Assembly (NCBI RefSeq): GCF_021513175.1
Contig: NZ_CP090953.1
Location: forward strand, 744,001 to 808,000
Origin: Sphingomonas sp. S2-65
GTDB taxonomy: Bacteria > Pseudomonadota > Alphaproteobacteria > Sphingomonadales > Sphingomonadaceae
Direction: 5' to 3'
DNA: 64,000 nucleotides
In this document: piece after piece, positions 36,314 to 45,616 of the stretch
Position numbering within the stretch: the first letter of the stretch is position 1
Layout of the letters: the number at the start of each line of letters is the position of its first letter
Translations under genes and position numbers: made by a program
Notes under the pieces: generated by a model
Databases searched by the model: none
What the model was told of the DNA's origin: nothing
The model's input: only the letters and a program-made list of their open reading frames with translations

Positions 36314-38308
36314 TCAGCCCCTCGCCAGCGCTTGCGTGCGCAGGCTCTCGACGCGGGTGACTTCCTCGGCCGGGATGTGGAAGTCCCGGTCATAGTTGAA
36401 GGTGTGGCCGATCGCGACCACCAGCAGTCCGACGAAAGCGAGTACCGCCAGCCACCAGATGTACCAGATCATCGCCAGTGCGATCACCGCGGACAGCCCG
36501 GCCAGGATCACGCCGGCGCCGGTGCCCTTGGGCATGTGGATGTCACGGAACCCTTCGGTGGGGCGCGACGCGTTGCGGTTCTTCATGTCGTACCAGGCAT
36601 CGAGGTCGTGGATCACCGGTGTGAAGGCGAAGTTATACTCCGGCGGCGGAGACGACGTCGCCCATTCCAGGCTGCGGCCGTCCCACGGATCGCCGGTGAA
36701 GTCGCGCAGCTGCTCGCGGTTGCGGATGCTGACGAAGATCTGGATCAGGAAGGCGGCGATGCCGACCGCGATGATCGCCGCGCCGATGCCGGCGATGATG
36801 AACCAGATCTGGTAGGACGGATCGTCGAAGTGGCGCAGGCGGCGCGTGACGCCCATCAGGCCCAGCACATAGAGCGGCGCAAACGCCACCCAGAAGCCCA
36901 CGACCCAGCACCAGAAGCTGACCAGCCCCCATTTCTTGTCCAGCTTGAAGCCGAACGCCTTGGGCCACCAGTAATTGATGCCCGCGAACATGCCGAACAG
37001 CACGCCGCCGATGATCACATTGTGGAAGTGGGCGATCAGGAACAGCGAGTTGTGGAGCACGAAATCGGCCGGCGGCACTGCAAGCAGCACGCCCGTCATG
37101 CCTCCGATGACGAAGGTGAGCATGAACGCGATCGACCACAGCATCGGCAGTTCGAAGCGGATCCGCCCCTTATACATGGTGAACAGCCAGTTGAAGATCT
37201 TCGCACCCGTCGGGATCGAGATGATCATCGTGGTGATGCCGAAGAAGCTGTTGACGCTGGCGCCCGAGCCCATCGTGAAGAAGTGGTGCAGCCAGACCAG
37301 ATAGGCTAGGATGCAGATCACGATCAGCGCGTAGATCATCGAGGTGTAGCCGAACAGGCGCTTGCCCGAGAAGGTCGAGACGACTTCCGAGAAGATGCCG
37401 AAGGCCGGCAGGATCAGGATGTAGACCTCCGGGTGACCCCAGATCCAGATCATGTTCACGTACATCATGGGGTTTCCGCCACCGGTGTTCGTGAAGAAGT
37501 TGGTGCCGACATAGCGATCGAGGCTGAGCATCGCGAGCACGGCGGTGAGCACCGGGAAAGCGGCGACGATCAGCACGTTGGTGACGAGCGCCGACCAGGT
37601 GAACACCGGCATCTTCATCATGGTCATGCCCGGCGCGCGCATCTTGACGATGGTCGCGAGCAGGTTGACGCCCGACAGCAGGGTACCGACGCCGGCGACC
37701 TGCAATGCCCAGATGTAATAGTCGACACCGACATCGGGCGAGTAATCGAGCCCCGACAAGGGTGCCATCGCCAGCCAGCCGGTGCGGGCGAACTCACCCA
37801 CGAACAGGCTGGCCATGACCACCGCCGCGCCGGCAGCAGTCATCCAGAAGCTGAAATTGTTGAGGAACGGGAAGCTGACGTCGCGTGCGCCGATCTGCAG
37901 CGGCACGACATAGTTCATCAGCCCCGTGACGAACGGCATTGCCACGAAGAAGATCATGATCACGCCGTGCGCGGTGAAGATCTGATCGAAATGGTGCGCG
38001 TTCAGATAGCCTTCGTTGGCACCGAACGCCATCGCCTGCTGAAGCCGCATCATGATTGCGTCGGCAAAACCGCGCAGCAGCATGACCAGGCCGAGCACCA
38101 TGTACATGATGCCGATCTTCTTGTGGTCCACGCTGGTGAACCATTCCTTCCAGAGGTAGCCCCAGAGCTTGAAATAGGTCAACGCCGCCAGCAGCGCGGC
38201 CCCGCCGAGCGCGACCACGACGAAGGTGGCGAGCACGATCGGTTCGTGGATGGGGAAGCTCTCGAGCGTGAGCCGCCCGAAGATGGTCTTGATAAGGGTG
38301 TCGGACAT
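36314..38308 (-). CDS. cyoB: Cytochrome o ubiquinol oxidase subunit I
   Basis: This is the 664-residue catalytic haem-copper subunit. Visible hallmarks are [19 protein letters not shown] with a haem His, [16 protein letters not shown] with the CuB/cross-link His and Tyr, and HFHNVIIGG with two more His ligands. The size and long termini match the quinol-oxidising type. The order cyoABCD is kept, but cyoE (haem O synthase) is absent from the window. Confidence 0.97.
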   Translation of the reverse strand: MSDTLIKTIFGRLTLESFPIHEPIVLATFVVVALGGAALLAALTYFKLWGYLWKEWFTSVDHKKIGIMYMVLGLVMLLRGFADAIMMRLQQAMAFGANEGYLNAHHFDQIFTAHGVIMIFFVAMPFVTGLMNYVVPLQIGARDVSFPFLNNFSFWMTAAGAAVVMASLFVGEFARTGWLAMAPLSGLDYSPDVGVDYYIWALQVAGVGTLLSGVNLLATIVKMRAPGMTMMKMPVFTWSALVTNVLIVAAFPVLTAVLAMLSLDRYVGTNFFTNTGGGNPMMYVNMIWIWGHPEVYILILPAFGIFSEVVSTFSGKRLFGYTSMIYALIVICILAYLVWLHHFFTMGSGASVNSFFGITTMIISIPTGAKIFNWLFTMYKGRIRFELPMLWSIAFMLTFVIGGMTGVLLAVPPADFVLHNSLFLIAHFHNVIIGGVLFGMFAGINYWWPKAFGFKLDKKWGLVSFWCWVVGFWVAFAPLYVLGLMGVTRRLRHFDDPSYQIWFIIAGIGAAIIAVGIAAFLIQIFVSIRNREQLRDFTGDPWDGRSLEWATSSPPPEYNFAFTPVIHDLDAWYDMKNRNASRPTEGFRDIHMPKGTGAGVILAGLSAVIALAMIWYIWWLAVLAFVGLLVVAIGHTFNYDRDFHIPAEEVTRVESLRTQALARG

Positions 38309-38318
38309 TGTCTGGGTC

Positions 38319-39446
38319 TCAGCCTTGGGCGGCTCGCGCGGTGCCGGGCAGTGCCGGCAGCTCCAGGCGGGTCATGTTGCGGTTGCTGTCATTGCCGGGT
38401 TCGGTGTTACCGTGCGGCTGGCCATGCGGTGCCGTGGTGTGCGGGCTCGTACCCTTTTCGTTGGGATCCTTCAGCAGCGCGCCTTCCGGCTCGCCCGCAC
38501 GCGGCGCACGGTCGTTGACGGGCGGATGGCTGCCGGGATGCTGGGCATCGTGCGACATGGTCGCGCCCATGCAGGTCTCGCCGGGGTGGACGCACAGCTG
38601 CACGACGCGGTCGAACAGGCCGGCCTCGACCGCTGAGAACCGCATTACGGGGACCTTCTCGCTCGGCTTTTCGAGCTTCAGATACTCGTCGCGCCGCAGC
38701 TGCAGTCCACTGCCGCGCACTCCGTCGACCCAGCGGGCGAACCCAGCCTCGTCGACCGAGTGTGTCGGGAAGTTCATGTACGAGAAGCCCGCGCCCGAAT
38801 AATTGGCGCTCTTGCCCTCGAAGGTGCCGGTGCGGTTCAGCACGGCGTGGAGCTTCGTCTCCATGCCTGCCATCGTGTAGATCATGCCCGCCATCGCCGG
38901 CACGTAGAAGGTGTTCATCACCGACGACGAAGTCAGGCGGAAGCGGACCTGGCGGTTGGCCGGGACGACCAGCTCGTTGACAGTCGCGATCCCCTGCTCG
39001 GGGTAGATGAACAGCCACTTCCAGTCGAGCGAGACGACCTGCACCTCCAGCGGGCGCTGATCGGCAGGCACGGGCTTGCCCGGCGCGATGCGGCCGATCG
39101 GACGATAAGGATCCAGCGTGTGAGTCGCCACCCAGGTCAGCGCCCCCAGCGCGATGATGATCAGCAGCGGGGCGGACCAGATGATGAGCTCCAGGCCCGT
39201 GGAATGGTCCCAGTCGGGCAGATATTCGGCATCCTTGTTGGACGCGCGGTAGCGCCACGCGAACAGCACGGTCAGGATCATCACCGGAATGATGATCAAC
39301 AGCATCAGGCCGGTGGACCATAGGATAAGGTCCGCCTGCTGGCGTGCGACATCGCCTGCCGGATTCATGACTACGGTATCGCAGCCGCCGAGGAGCAGGA
39401 GCGGAAGCGCCAGGAGCGGCGTCGATCGGAAAGGACGGGACATCAC
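38319..39446 (-). CDS. cyoA: Cytochrome o ubiquinol oxidase subunit II
   Basis: This 375-residue lipoprotein has a signal peptide with lipobox LLGGC (Cys about 22), two membrane helices and a periplasmic cupredoxin domain. The CuA ligands of cytochrome c oxidases are not evident, as expected for a quinol oxidase ([21 protein letters not shown]). The long Pro/His/Asn-rich C-terminal tail ([16 protein letters not shown]) is typical of alphaproteobacterial CyoA. It is the first gene of the cyo-SURF1-regBA unit. Confidence 0.95.
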   Translation of the reverse strand: MMSRPFRSTPLLALPLLLLGGCDTVVMNPAGDVARQQADLILWSTGLMLLIIIPVMILTVLFAWRYRASNKDAEYLPDWDHSTGLELIIWSAPLLIIIALGALTWVATHTLDPYRPIGRIAPGKPVPADQRPLEVQVVSLDWKWLFIYPEQGIATVNELVVPANRQVRFRLTSSSVMNTFYVPAMAGMIYTMAGMETKLHAVLNRTGTFEGKSANYSGAGFSYMNFPTHSVDEAGFARWVDGVRGSGLQLRRDEYLKLEKPSEKVPVMRFSAVEAGLFDRVVQLCVHPGETCMGATMSHDAQHPGSHPPVNDRAPRAGEPEGALLKDPNEKGTSPHTTAPHGQPHGNTEPGNDSNRNMTRLELPALPGTARAAQG

Positions 39447-39480
39447 GGGCGCGAGCTAGGCCGGATTGTGCAGATGCGAA

Positions 39481-39499
39481 ATAGGACAATTTGTCCTAT
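39481..39499. promoter_or_regulatory. Perfect 19-bp palindrome between cyoA and the MHS transporter
   Basis: ATAGGACA-ATT-TGTCCTAT is a perfect 8+3+8 inverted repeat in the 117-base gap between the divergent genes, 35 bases ahead of cyoA. The form suits a dimeric repressor or activator, for example of the Rrf2 or FNR-like size class, but it matches no site that I know. It is too short and too AT-centred to be a terminator. Confidence 0.65.
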
Positions 39500-39563
39500 C
39501 CCATCCCCGCGGCCCTGGCTCTACAGCCCTTCCCAAACGTTCGACATGTTGGAAACCTGAATC

Positions 39564-40892
39564 ATGGCCGAGGCCGTAGCCCATTCTGCGTCATTAGAAC
39601 GCGATGCCCGCAACGTGAACACGCGCGGGCACGACGACGTGCATCCCGGCCAGATCGCCATCGGCGTGATCATCGGGCGGACATCGGAGTTCTTCGACTT
39701 CTTTGTATATGCGCTTGCATCGGTGATCGTCTTCCCGGCGCTGGTGTTCCCCTATCTGGATCCGCTGGGCGGGACGATCATGTCGTTCGCGCTGTTTCCG
39801 CTGGCGTTCATCGCCAGGCCGATCGGCTCGCAGATCTTCATGGGCGTGGACCGGCGGCATGGCCGCGGTACGAAGCTGACCCTGGCGCTGTTCCTGCTCG
39901 GCACCTCGACGGTGGCGATCGCGTTTCTGCCTTCTTACGGCCAGGTCGGCACTGCCTCGGCGGTTCTGCTCGCGATCGGGCGGATCGGCCAGGGTCTTGC
40001 CTGGGGCGGAGCCTGGGACGGACTCGCGTCGCTTCTCGCGCTCAATGCGCCGCCCAAGCGTCGTGGCTGGTGGGCGATGGTCCCGCAGCTGGGCGCCCCG
40101 CTCGGCCTGCTGCTCGCCGCGGGCCTGTTCGCTTTCTTCCTCGGCACGCTCTCGCCCGAGGACTTCCTGTCCTGGGGCTGGCGCTATCCCTTCTTCGTTG
40201 CTTTCGCGGTGAACGTCGTGGCGCTGTTCGCCCGGCTGCGCATCGTCGTGACGCCGGAATATACCGAGCTGTTCAAGACGCGCGAGCTGACTCCCTCGCC
40301 CGTCGGGGCGACGCTCAAGGCGCAGTGGCGCAACATCGTCATCGGGGCCTTCGCACCGCTGGCCAGCTTCGCGCTGTTCCACATGATCACCGTTTTCCCG
40401 CTCTCCTGGGTTGCGGTGTTCACCGGTGAGAGCGTTACGCGCTTCCTGATGATCGAGATGGTCGGAGCCGTTGTCGGCGTGCTCGCGATCATCGCATCGG
40501 GCCTGCTGGCCGATCGCATAGGCCGCCGCTCGCTGCTCGGCTACACCGCCGCGGCGATCGCCGTGTTCTCCGGCTTCGCGCCGCAGCTGCTGAACGGCGG
40601 CCATGTGGGCGAGACGCTGTTCATGGTCGGTGGCTTCATTCTGCTGGGTCTGTCCTTCGGGCAGTCGTCGGGTGCGGTGACCAACAACTTCCCCAAAGGT
40701 GCCCGCTACACCGGCGCGGCGTTGACGTCGGATCTTGCCTGGCTGTTCGGCGCGGGGTTCGCTCCGCTTGCAGCGCTGCTCCTGGCCGAGCATTTCGGGT
40801 TGATCGCGGCGGGCGCCTATCTGCTGTCGGGCGCCGTCGCGACGCTCATCGCACTGGGCTTGAACAAGGAACTGGCGCGCCGGCTCGATTGA
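39564..40892 (+). CDS. MHS-type MFS transporter
   Basis: This is a 442-residue inner-membrane symporter with about 12 helices. GRTSEFFDFFVYALASVIVFPALVF near the N-terminus resembles the metabolite:H+ symporter subgroup (proline, alpha-ketoglutarate and dicarboxylate porters), and MGVDRRHGRGTKLTLAL is the loop 2-3 motif. The substrate is unknown. It is divergent from cyoA and shares the 19-bp palindrome region, so both units may answer to one regulator. It ends at a strong terminator. Confidence 0.88.
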   Translation: MAEAVAHSASLERDARNVNTRGHDDVHPGQIAIGVIIGRTSEFFDFFVYALASVIVFPALVFPYLDPLGGTIMSFALFPLAFIARPIGSQIFMGVDRRHGRGTKLTLALFLLGTSTVAIAFLPSYGQVGTASAVLLAIGRIGQGLAWGGAWDGLASLLALNAPPKRRGWWAMVPQLGAPLGLLLAAGLFAFFLGTLSPEDFLSWGWRYPFFVAFAVNVVALFARLRIVVTPEYTELFKTRELTPSPVGATLKAQWRNIVIGAFAPLASFALFHMITVFPLSWVAVFTGESVTRFLMIEMVGAVVGVLAIIASGLLADRIGRRSLLGYTAAAIAVFSGFAPQLLNGGHVGETLFMVGGFILLGLSFGQSSGAVTNNFPKGARYTGAALTSDLAWLFGAGFAPLAALLLAEHFGLIAAGAYLLSGAVATLIALGLNKELARRLD

Positions 40893-40915
40893 GGGTTCCG
40901 CTATTTTGGTCCTGC

Positions 40916-40950
40916 AAAAGGGCTGGCAACTTGGCGTTGCCAGCCCTTTT
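40916..40950. terminator. Strong rho-independent terminator after the MHS transporter
   Basis: A 15-bp perfect stem (AAAAGGGCTGGCAAC / GTTGCCAGCCCTTTT) with a TTGGC loop lies 23 bases after the transporter stop. It has the A-tract and T-tract of a bidirectional intrinsic terminator. Confidence 0.92.
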
Positions 40951-41149
40951 CTTTGGCAACGAAAGCGCGGCGTCTAACAGGTCCGAATGTTGCGCAATCC
41001 CTATACGTATTTGTACGATCGCTTCTTTTCGAAACAAGATTGCGGCTAATCCGGGTGCAATAACGCCGATGCGGACGTCCTCGCCAATCTACAAACCACA
41101 ATGAAGTTCATCCGATCGGGTGACACTTCGGTTTGTTTGCGGAGACTGC

Positions 41150-41293
41150 ATGTCCTGGTTCGTGGCCGATGCGCCGATCCGATCGAAGCTGATGATCGCG
41201 TTCGGCATCCTGTTCGCCTTGGTTGCGCTGCAGCCGATTGCGGCCTGCTTCGTAGCGCCCGCGACGGCGTTGTGGCTGCGGACGAAGGCCTGA
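41150..41293 (+). pseudogene. N-terminal fragment resembling a chemoreceptor (MCP)
   Basis: The ATG at 41150 has GGAG nearby and opens a 47-residue frame. It starts with SWFVADAPIRSKLMIAFG and continues with one hydrophobic helix (LFALVALQPIAACFV). This is the usual look of the start and first membrane helix of a methyl-accepting chemotaxis protein. The frame stops at TGA 41291-41293, with no ligand or signalling domain. It appears to be the stub left after a deletion joined it to the barrel gene that continues in another frame. The family assignment rests on a short stretch and is tentative. Confidence 0.5.
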
Positions 41294-43854
41294 CCAAGGT
41301 TAACGAGATCCGCGCCTTTCTCGCCGCCCCGGCGCGCGAGTGGATGGTAGTCGGCTTCGCCCGTGGCACCGCCGGCTTCGACATGCTGCGCTCCAAGAGC
41401 CGCGGCCTGGCACGCGGCGACCGCAACCAGCTCACGACCGATGGCCAGATCGCACTTTATGCGAAAGGCCGGATCAAGGGATCCTGGTTGCTGACCATGG
41501 CCTATGACAGCGACCGCGCCTACGATCCCGACCGGGGCCTGCTCGGGACGATCGATCCCAACCGCTACTACACGGTCTATGGGGACGGCAGCGCCCAGGC
41601 CTATGATGCGCCGACCAGTGGCAAGCTTTACCTGCGCCTCGAGCGCAAGGCCTTCTATGCGCTGTTTGGCGACTTTGAGACCGGCCTCGTCGACACCCGC
41701 CTGACCCGCTACAGCCGCACGCTGAACGGCGTGAAGGCCGAAGCCGCCGGCGATACCCTGCTGTTCAGCGCCTTCGCCGCGCACGACGAGGACCGCTACG
41801 GCCGCGACGAGATCCGCGGCAACGGCCTGTCCGGCCCGTATCGCCTTACCGCGCGCGACATCGTGCCCAACAGCGACAAGGTGCTGATCGAAACCCGCGA
41901 CCGCCTGCGCTCGGACCGGATCATCGAGAGCAAGTCGCTCACTCGCCACATCGACTATGACATTGATGCGCTCGCCGGAACGCTGACCTTTCGCGAGCCG
42001 ATCCTCAGCCGAGACGCGGACCTGAACCCGGTCTACATCGTCGTCGATTACGAAACGCTGGGCCGTGGCAAGAAGCTCGCCGCCGGCGGCCGCGGCGCCG
42101 TGAAGCTTGCTGGCGGCAAGGTCGAACTGGGTGCAAGCATGCTCCATGACGAGGCACAGTCGAACGCCACCGTCGCCGGCATCGACCTGCATGCCAAGCC
42201 GACCGACAATATCGAGATCCGCGCGGAGATCTCCACGGGCGGGCGCGACGGTATCCGCTCGGCCCAAGCCGTGCTTGCAGAAGTCGAGCACCATGGCGGC
42301 GGCGTCGATACGCTCGCCTATCTCCGCCGCCAGGATACCGGCTTCGGCGTCGGCCAGCAGAATGGCGGCGAGGCCGGCACCCAGAAGATCGGCGGTGACG
42401 CGCGCGTTCAGATCGGCCACGGCTTCTCGGCCACTGCGTCCGCCTGGCATCAGGACGACCTCCTCACCGACGCCAGCCGCATCGCCGGGGAAGCACGTCT
42501 TGAATATCGCAGCGACGCCAGTCTGCTGTTCGCCGGCGCGCAATATGCCGGCGACCGCACTGCCGACGGCGCAGACCGCAAGTCCATGCTGCTGACGCTA
42601 GGCGGCACCCAGTCACTGGCCGATAACAAGCTGGAGATCACTGGCCAGACGCAACTCGCGCTCGGCGGTAAGAACGACAGCGCCGACTTCCCGGCTCGCC
42701 AGCAGCTCACCGCGGGCTGGCGCCTGCGCCAAGGCGTCCGCCTTATCGGGGGCTATGAGATCGCCCAGGGCCAGGATTATGTGGCGCACAACGCACGGAT
42801 CGGCTTGGAAGTCGCGCCATGGACTGGTGCCCGCCTGCTCTCGACGATCAATAGCCAGGCAACCGAAACCGGTGGCGGCGAGAACGGCACCCGCGCATAT
42901 GCGCAATACGGTCTCGCCCAGTCACTGAAGCTCGGCAAGCACTGGACGGTTGACGCCACGCTTGACGGCGCGCGCACCGTGTCGGGCAAGGTTCCGGACA
43001 CGACGCTCTCGCGCCCGATGATCGGCAGCTCGATTTTAGGACAGGAAGTGCGCGAAGGCGACTTCATCGCCCTGACCGCCGGTGCCAATTACCGCAGCGA
43101 AACCTGGTCGTGGAACGGGCGTGCAGAATACCGCCACTCTGACGTGTCGCAGCGTATCGGGCTGACCAGCAACCTTCTGCGCCCGCTGGGAATGGGCAAA
43201 ACGCTGGCCTCATCGCTGCGCGCCTACCGCACCACCGATGAGCGCGGCCGCGCTATTTCCGCGGTCACTGGCGACCTCGCAGTTGCGCTGCGCCCGATCG
43301 ACAGCCGCTGGTCGCTGATGGAACGCTTTACGTTACGCAGCGAAGGCGCCGATCAGGGTGTCACGGGCAACAACGTGCTTAACGTGCCGACATTCGTCCA
43401 GGGCGAACTCTCGACCTTCCGCGCGATCAACAGCTTTGCGCTCGGTTACCGGGCCGGGGACGAAGGCGCCGCGCATGGCTTCGAAGCAAGCCTCTATTAT
43501 GGCGCCAAATACGTCCGCGGCCGCTATGCCGATGAAACGCTCCACGGCTTCATCGACGTAATCGGGCTGGAGATCCGCAAGGACATCCGCCACAACCTGG
43601 ACATCGGCGTTCAGGGTAGCGTCCAGCATAGCTGGAGCGAGGGCACCGCCGCTTTCTCGTTCGGACCTAGTATGGGCGTTTCGCCGGGCAAGGATCTGTG
43701 GGTCAGCGTCGGCTACAATGTTTCGGGCTATCGCGATCACGATTTCGAGGACGATCGCTACACCCGCCACGGCGCCTATCTGACGATACGTGCGAAGTTC
43801 GACCGTTCCATTCTTCGCAATATCAAGGAAACAGTTGCGGAAGTTCGCAAGTGA
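41272..43854 (+). pseudogene. 5'-truncated outer-membrane beta-barrel protein gene
   Basis: About 860 residues of a large outer-membrane barrel protein are open here, ending at TGA 43852-43854. The recognisable part starts near KVNEIRAFLAAPAREW (about 41300). It then runs as alternating strands (GKLYLRLERKAFYALFGDFE, DEIRGNGLSGPYRLTARDIV, TRHIDYDIDALAGTLTFREP). Such barrels usually form the C-terminal part of much longer proteins that follow DUF11-like repeats. No signal peptide or repeats are present: upstream sequence instead encodes the chemoreceptor-like stub. GTG 41272 is only the nearest in-frame start. The protein could not reach the outer membrane as it stands, so I call it a remnant. 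Confidence 0.62.
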
Positions 43855-44013
43855 TCGTCTCGCTTGGCACCGCTTCAACTTCAGAGTTGAACAGTAATCC
43901 GGGATTCTACAGGATTGTGACCTATGCCGGATTCATCCTAACTTATCTTCATCGGTGGCGTCGCTTCCACGCAGGGGTGCACGGAAGCAGCATAGCCATG
44001 ACCACGAGGTTAG

Positions 44014-44532
44014 ATGGAACAGATCGATACGGGCGTGAGCTCGGCTGCCCTGGCGCAACGGCTCCTGCAATTGCACGCCATGCTCCCCGAATTGACATCG
44101 CGCATACTCGAAACGCAGCAGACCTGCGACGAGGCGGTTCGCGCGCTGTCTCAGGGTGGCCTGGAGCAGATGATGGTTGCCGAAACGTCGTTGGGGCATC
44201 GCGCCAGCGTGTCGACGATCATCCGTGGGCGCCAGCTGCGCGCGAAGTTTATCCCGGAAAACTGGTTCTCCGATCCGGCCTGGGACATTTTGCTGCACCT
44301 GTACGAAGCGCATCTCGATGGCGTCGAGCACACGGTGGGCGACCTTGGCAGCTTTGCACGAACCACGCCTGCCACGACAAACCGTTGGCTGGACGTGCTG
44401 TTCGCGCGCCAGTGGATCCAGCGTCGCCGCTGCGAGCGCGATCAGCGCCGCATCTTCGTTTCGCTCACGCCGGCCGGCGCCGAGACGATGAACGCGTACT
44501 TCAACCAGTTGCGCCAGCCCACCGCCCAGTAA
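44014..44532 (+). CDS. MarR-like winged-helix regulator
   Basis: The 172-residue protein has a C-terminal winged helix (about residues 88-165). The recognition part reads SFARTTPATTNRWLDVL, followed by a wing with RRRCERDQRRIFVSLTPAG, as in MarR-like proteins that sense or bind with extended N-terminal helices. It lies 159 bases after the truncated barrel gene and precedes the frameshifted secreted protein. Targets are unknown. Confidence 0.78.
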   Translation: MEQIDTGVSSAALAQRLLQLHAMLPELTSRILETQQTCDEAVRALSQGGLEQMMVAETSLGHRASVSTIIRGRQLRAKFIPENWFSDPAWDILLHLYEAHLDGVEHTVGDLGSFARTTPATTNRWLDVLFARQWIQRRRCERDQRRIFVSLTPAGAETMNAYFNQLRQPTAQ

Positions 44533-44575
44533 ACTGTGCGCGCGGTGGCGGGGTGCCGTGCCCGGAGCTCTGCCT

Positions 44576-45606
44576 GTGACCGCTTTACTCTTGCGTTTGG
44601 GGGCCTTGGCACTTCTGTTCGCCTGTTGGGCGGGCCCGTCTGCGGCGTGCACGGTGGCGTCTCCCAGCAGCTACGACCTTGGCAGCTACTCACCTGGCGC
44701 CCTCAAGGGCTCGGCAGTGCCTCCAGTCGGTAAATCGGGCGGCATCAATTGCGCCGGTACTGCGATATCGATCCTTGGCGGCAACGTCCTTACAGCGACC
44801 ATCAGCAACGCCAACAGTTCAAAATGACGTCGGCGGGCAAGCCCGATGGCAGCTTTCAGGTATTTCCCAGCCCCACCAGTCAGGCGGCATTCGCCGACGG
44901 GGTGGCGATAAGCTTCCTCAACCCGCAGATCATTGACCTTCTCGGTCTACTGGGCAACAGTCCGAGCAGCATTCCCCTCTACATCAAACCCGGCAGCGCC
45001 GACCTGCTCCTGCCTGGCGTCTATCAGGGCGCGTTCAAGGTCACCTGGGCCTGGAAATTCTGCTCGGGCATATGGGTCGGCACGAGCTGCACGCTCGGCA
45101 CGCGCACCGAAGGGACGCAGAGCGCAAATATCGGCTTCACCGTCACTGTGGCCGCCAAGCCGATAACCGTGGCGATCAATTCGGTGACCACTTGGGATCC
45201 AGTCACGCAGACGCTCAACCCAAAGGCGATCATAGGCGCGAAGCAGCGCATGACGATCGTCGTCACCAACCCCGACATCGTCGCCGCCGACCTGAACACA
45301 GTCAAGATAGACATTCCCGTGCAGACGGGAACTGCGGTCGCGCTGGACGGCGACGGGGCGACCGGTGGAAGCGCGATCAAGTTTGCCGAAGGTTCACCCG
45401 CATCGACCCTGGCGTTCAGCTATGTTGGCGCGGGTGACATGGGGGACGATGTGGACTTCTACAGCGCCGGTATCGGCTGGGCCTATGTGCCCACGCCCGG
45501 GGATCTCCCCTCACAGGCTATGGTCACCAAGATCCGGCTGAAACCACGCGGAAAGTTCGCCGCGGGGTCCTCGTTCAGCATCACTTTGCCCTACCTCGTC
45601 AAATAG
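44576..45606 (+). pseudogene. Secreted spore-coat-U-like protein, split by a one-base frameshift
   Basis: The first part starts at GTG 44576 (GGAG nine bases upstream). It encodes a signal peptide (ALALLFACWAGPSAA) and the start of a mature domain (CTVASPSSYDLGSYSPG). It stops at TGA 44825-44827. The second part runs from ATG 44824 in the -1 frame to 45606 and continues the domain without a gap (TSAGKPDGSFQVFPSP, then KFCSGIWVGTSCTLGT). One A missing from an A-run at about 44820-44823 would restore one 343-residue protein. The two frames also overlap as ATGA, so coupled or slippage expression is conceivable. Cys and strand pattern suggest the SCPU/pilus-like secreted family, with moderate certainty. 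Confidence 0.65.
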
Positions 45607-45616
45607 GCCGCAAGGC

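Noticed and set aside
35735..37309. 524-codon plus-strand frame opposite cyoC and cyoB
   Set aside because: It is rich in Asp/Arg/His with no domain and lies fully opposite genes with conserved haem-copper ligands.
41089..42543. 484-codon minus-strand frame opposite the barrel remnant
   Set aside because: It looks gene-like in composition, but it has no ribosome-binding site or recognisable motif, and the plus strand carries the barrel homology.
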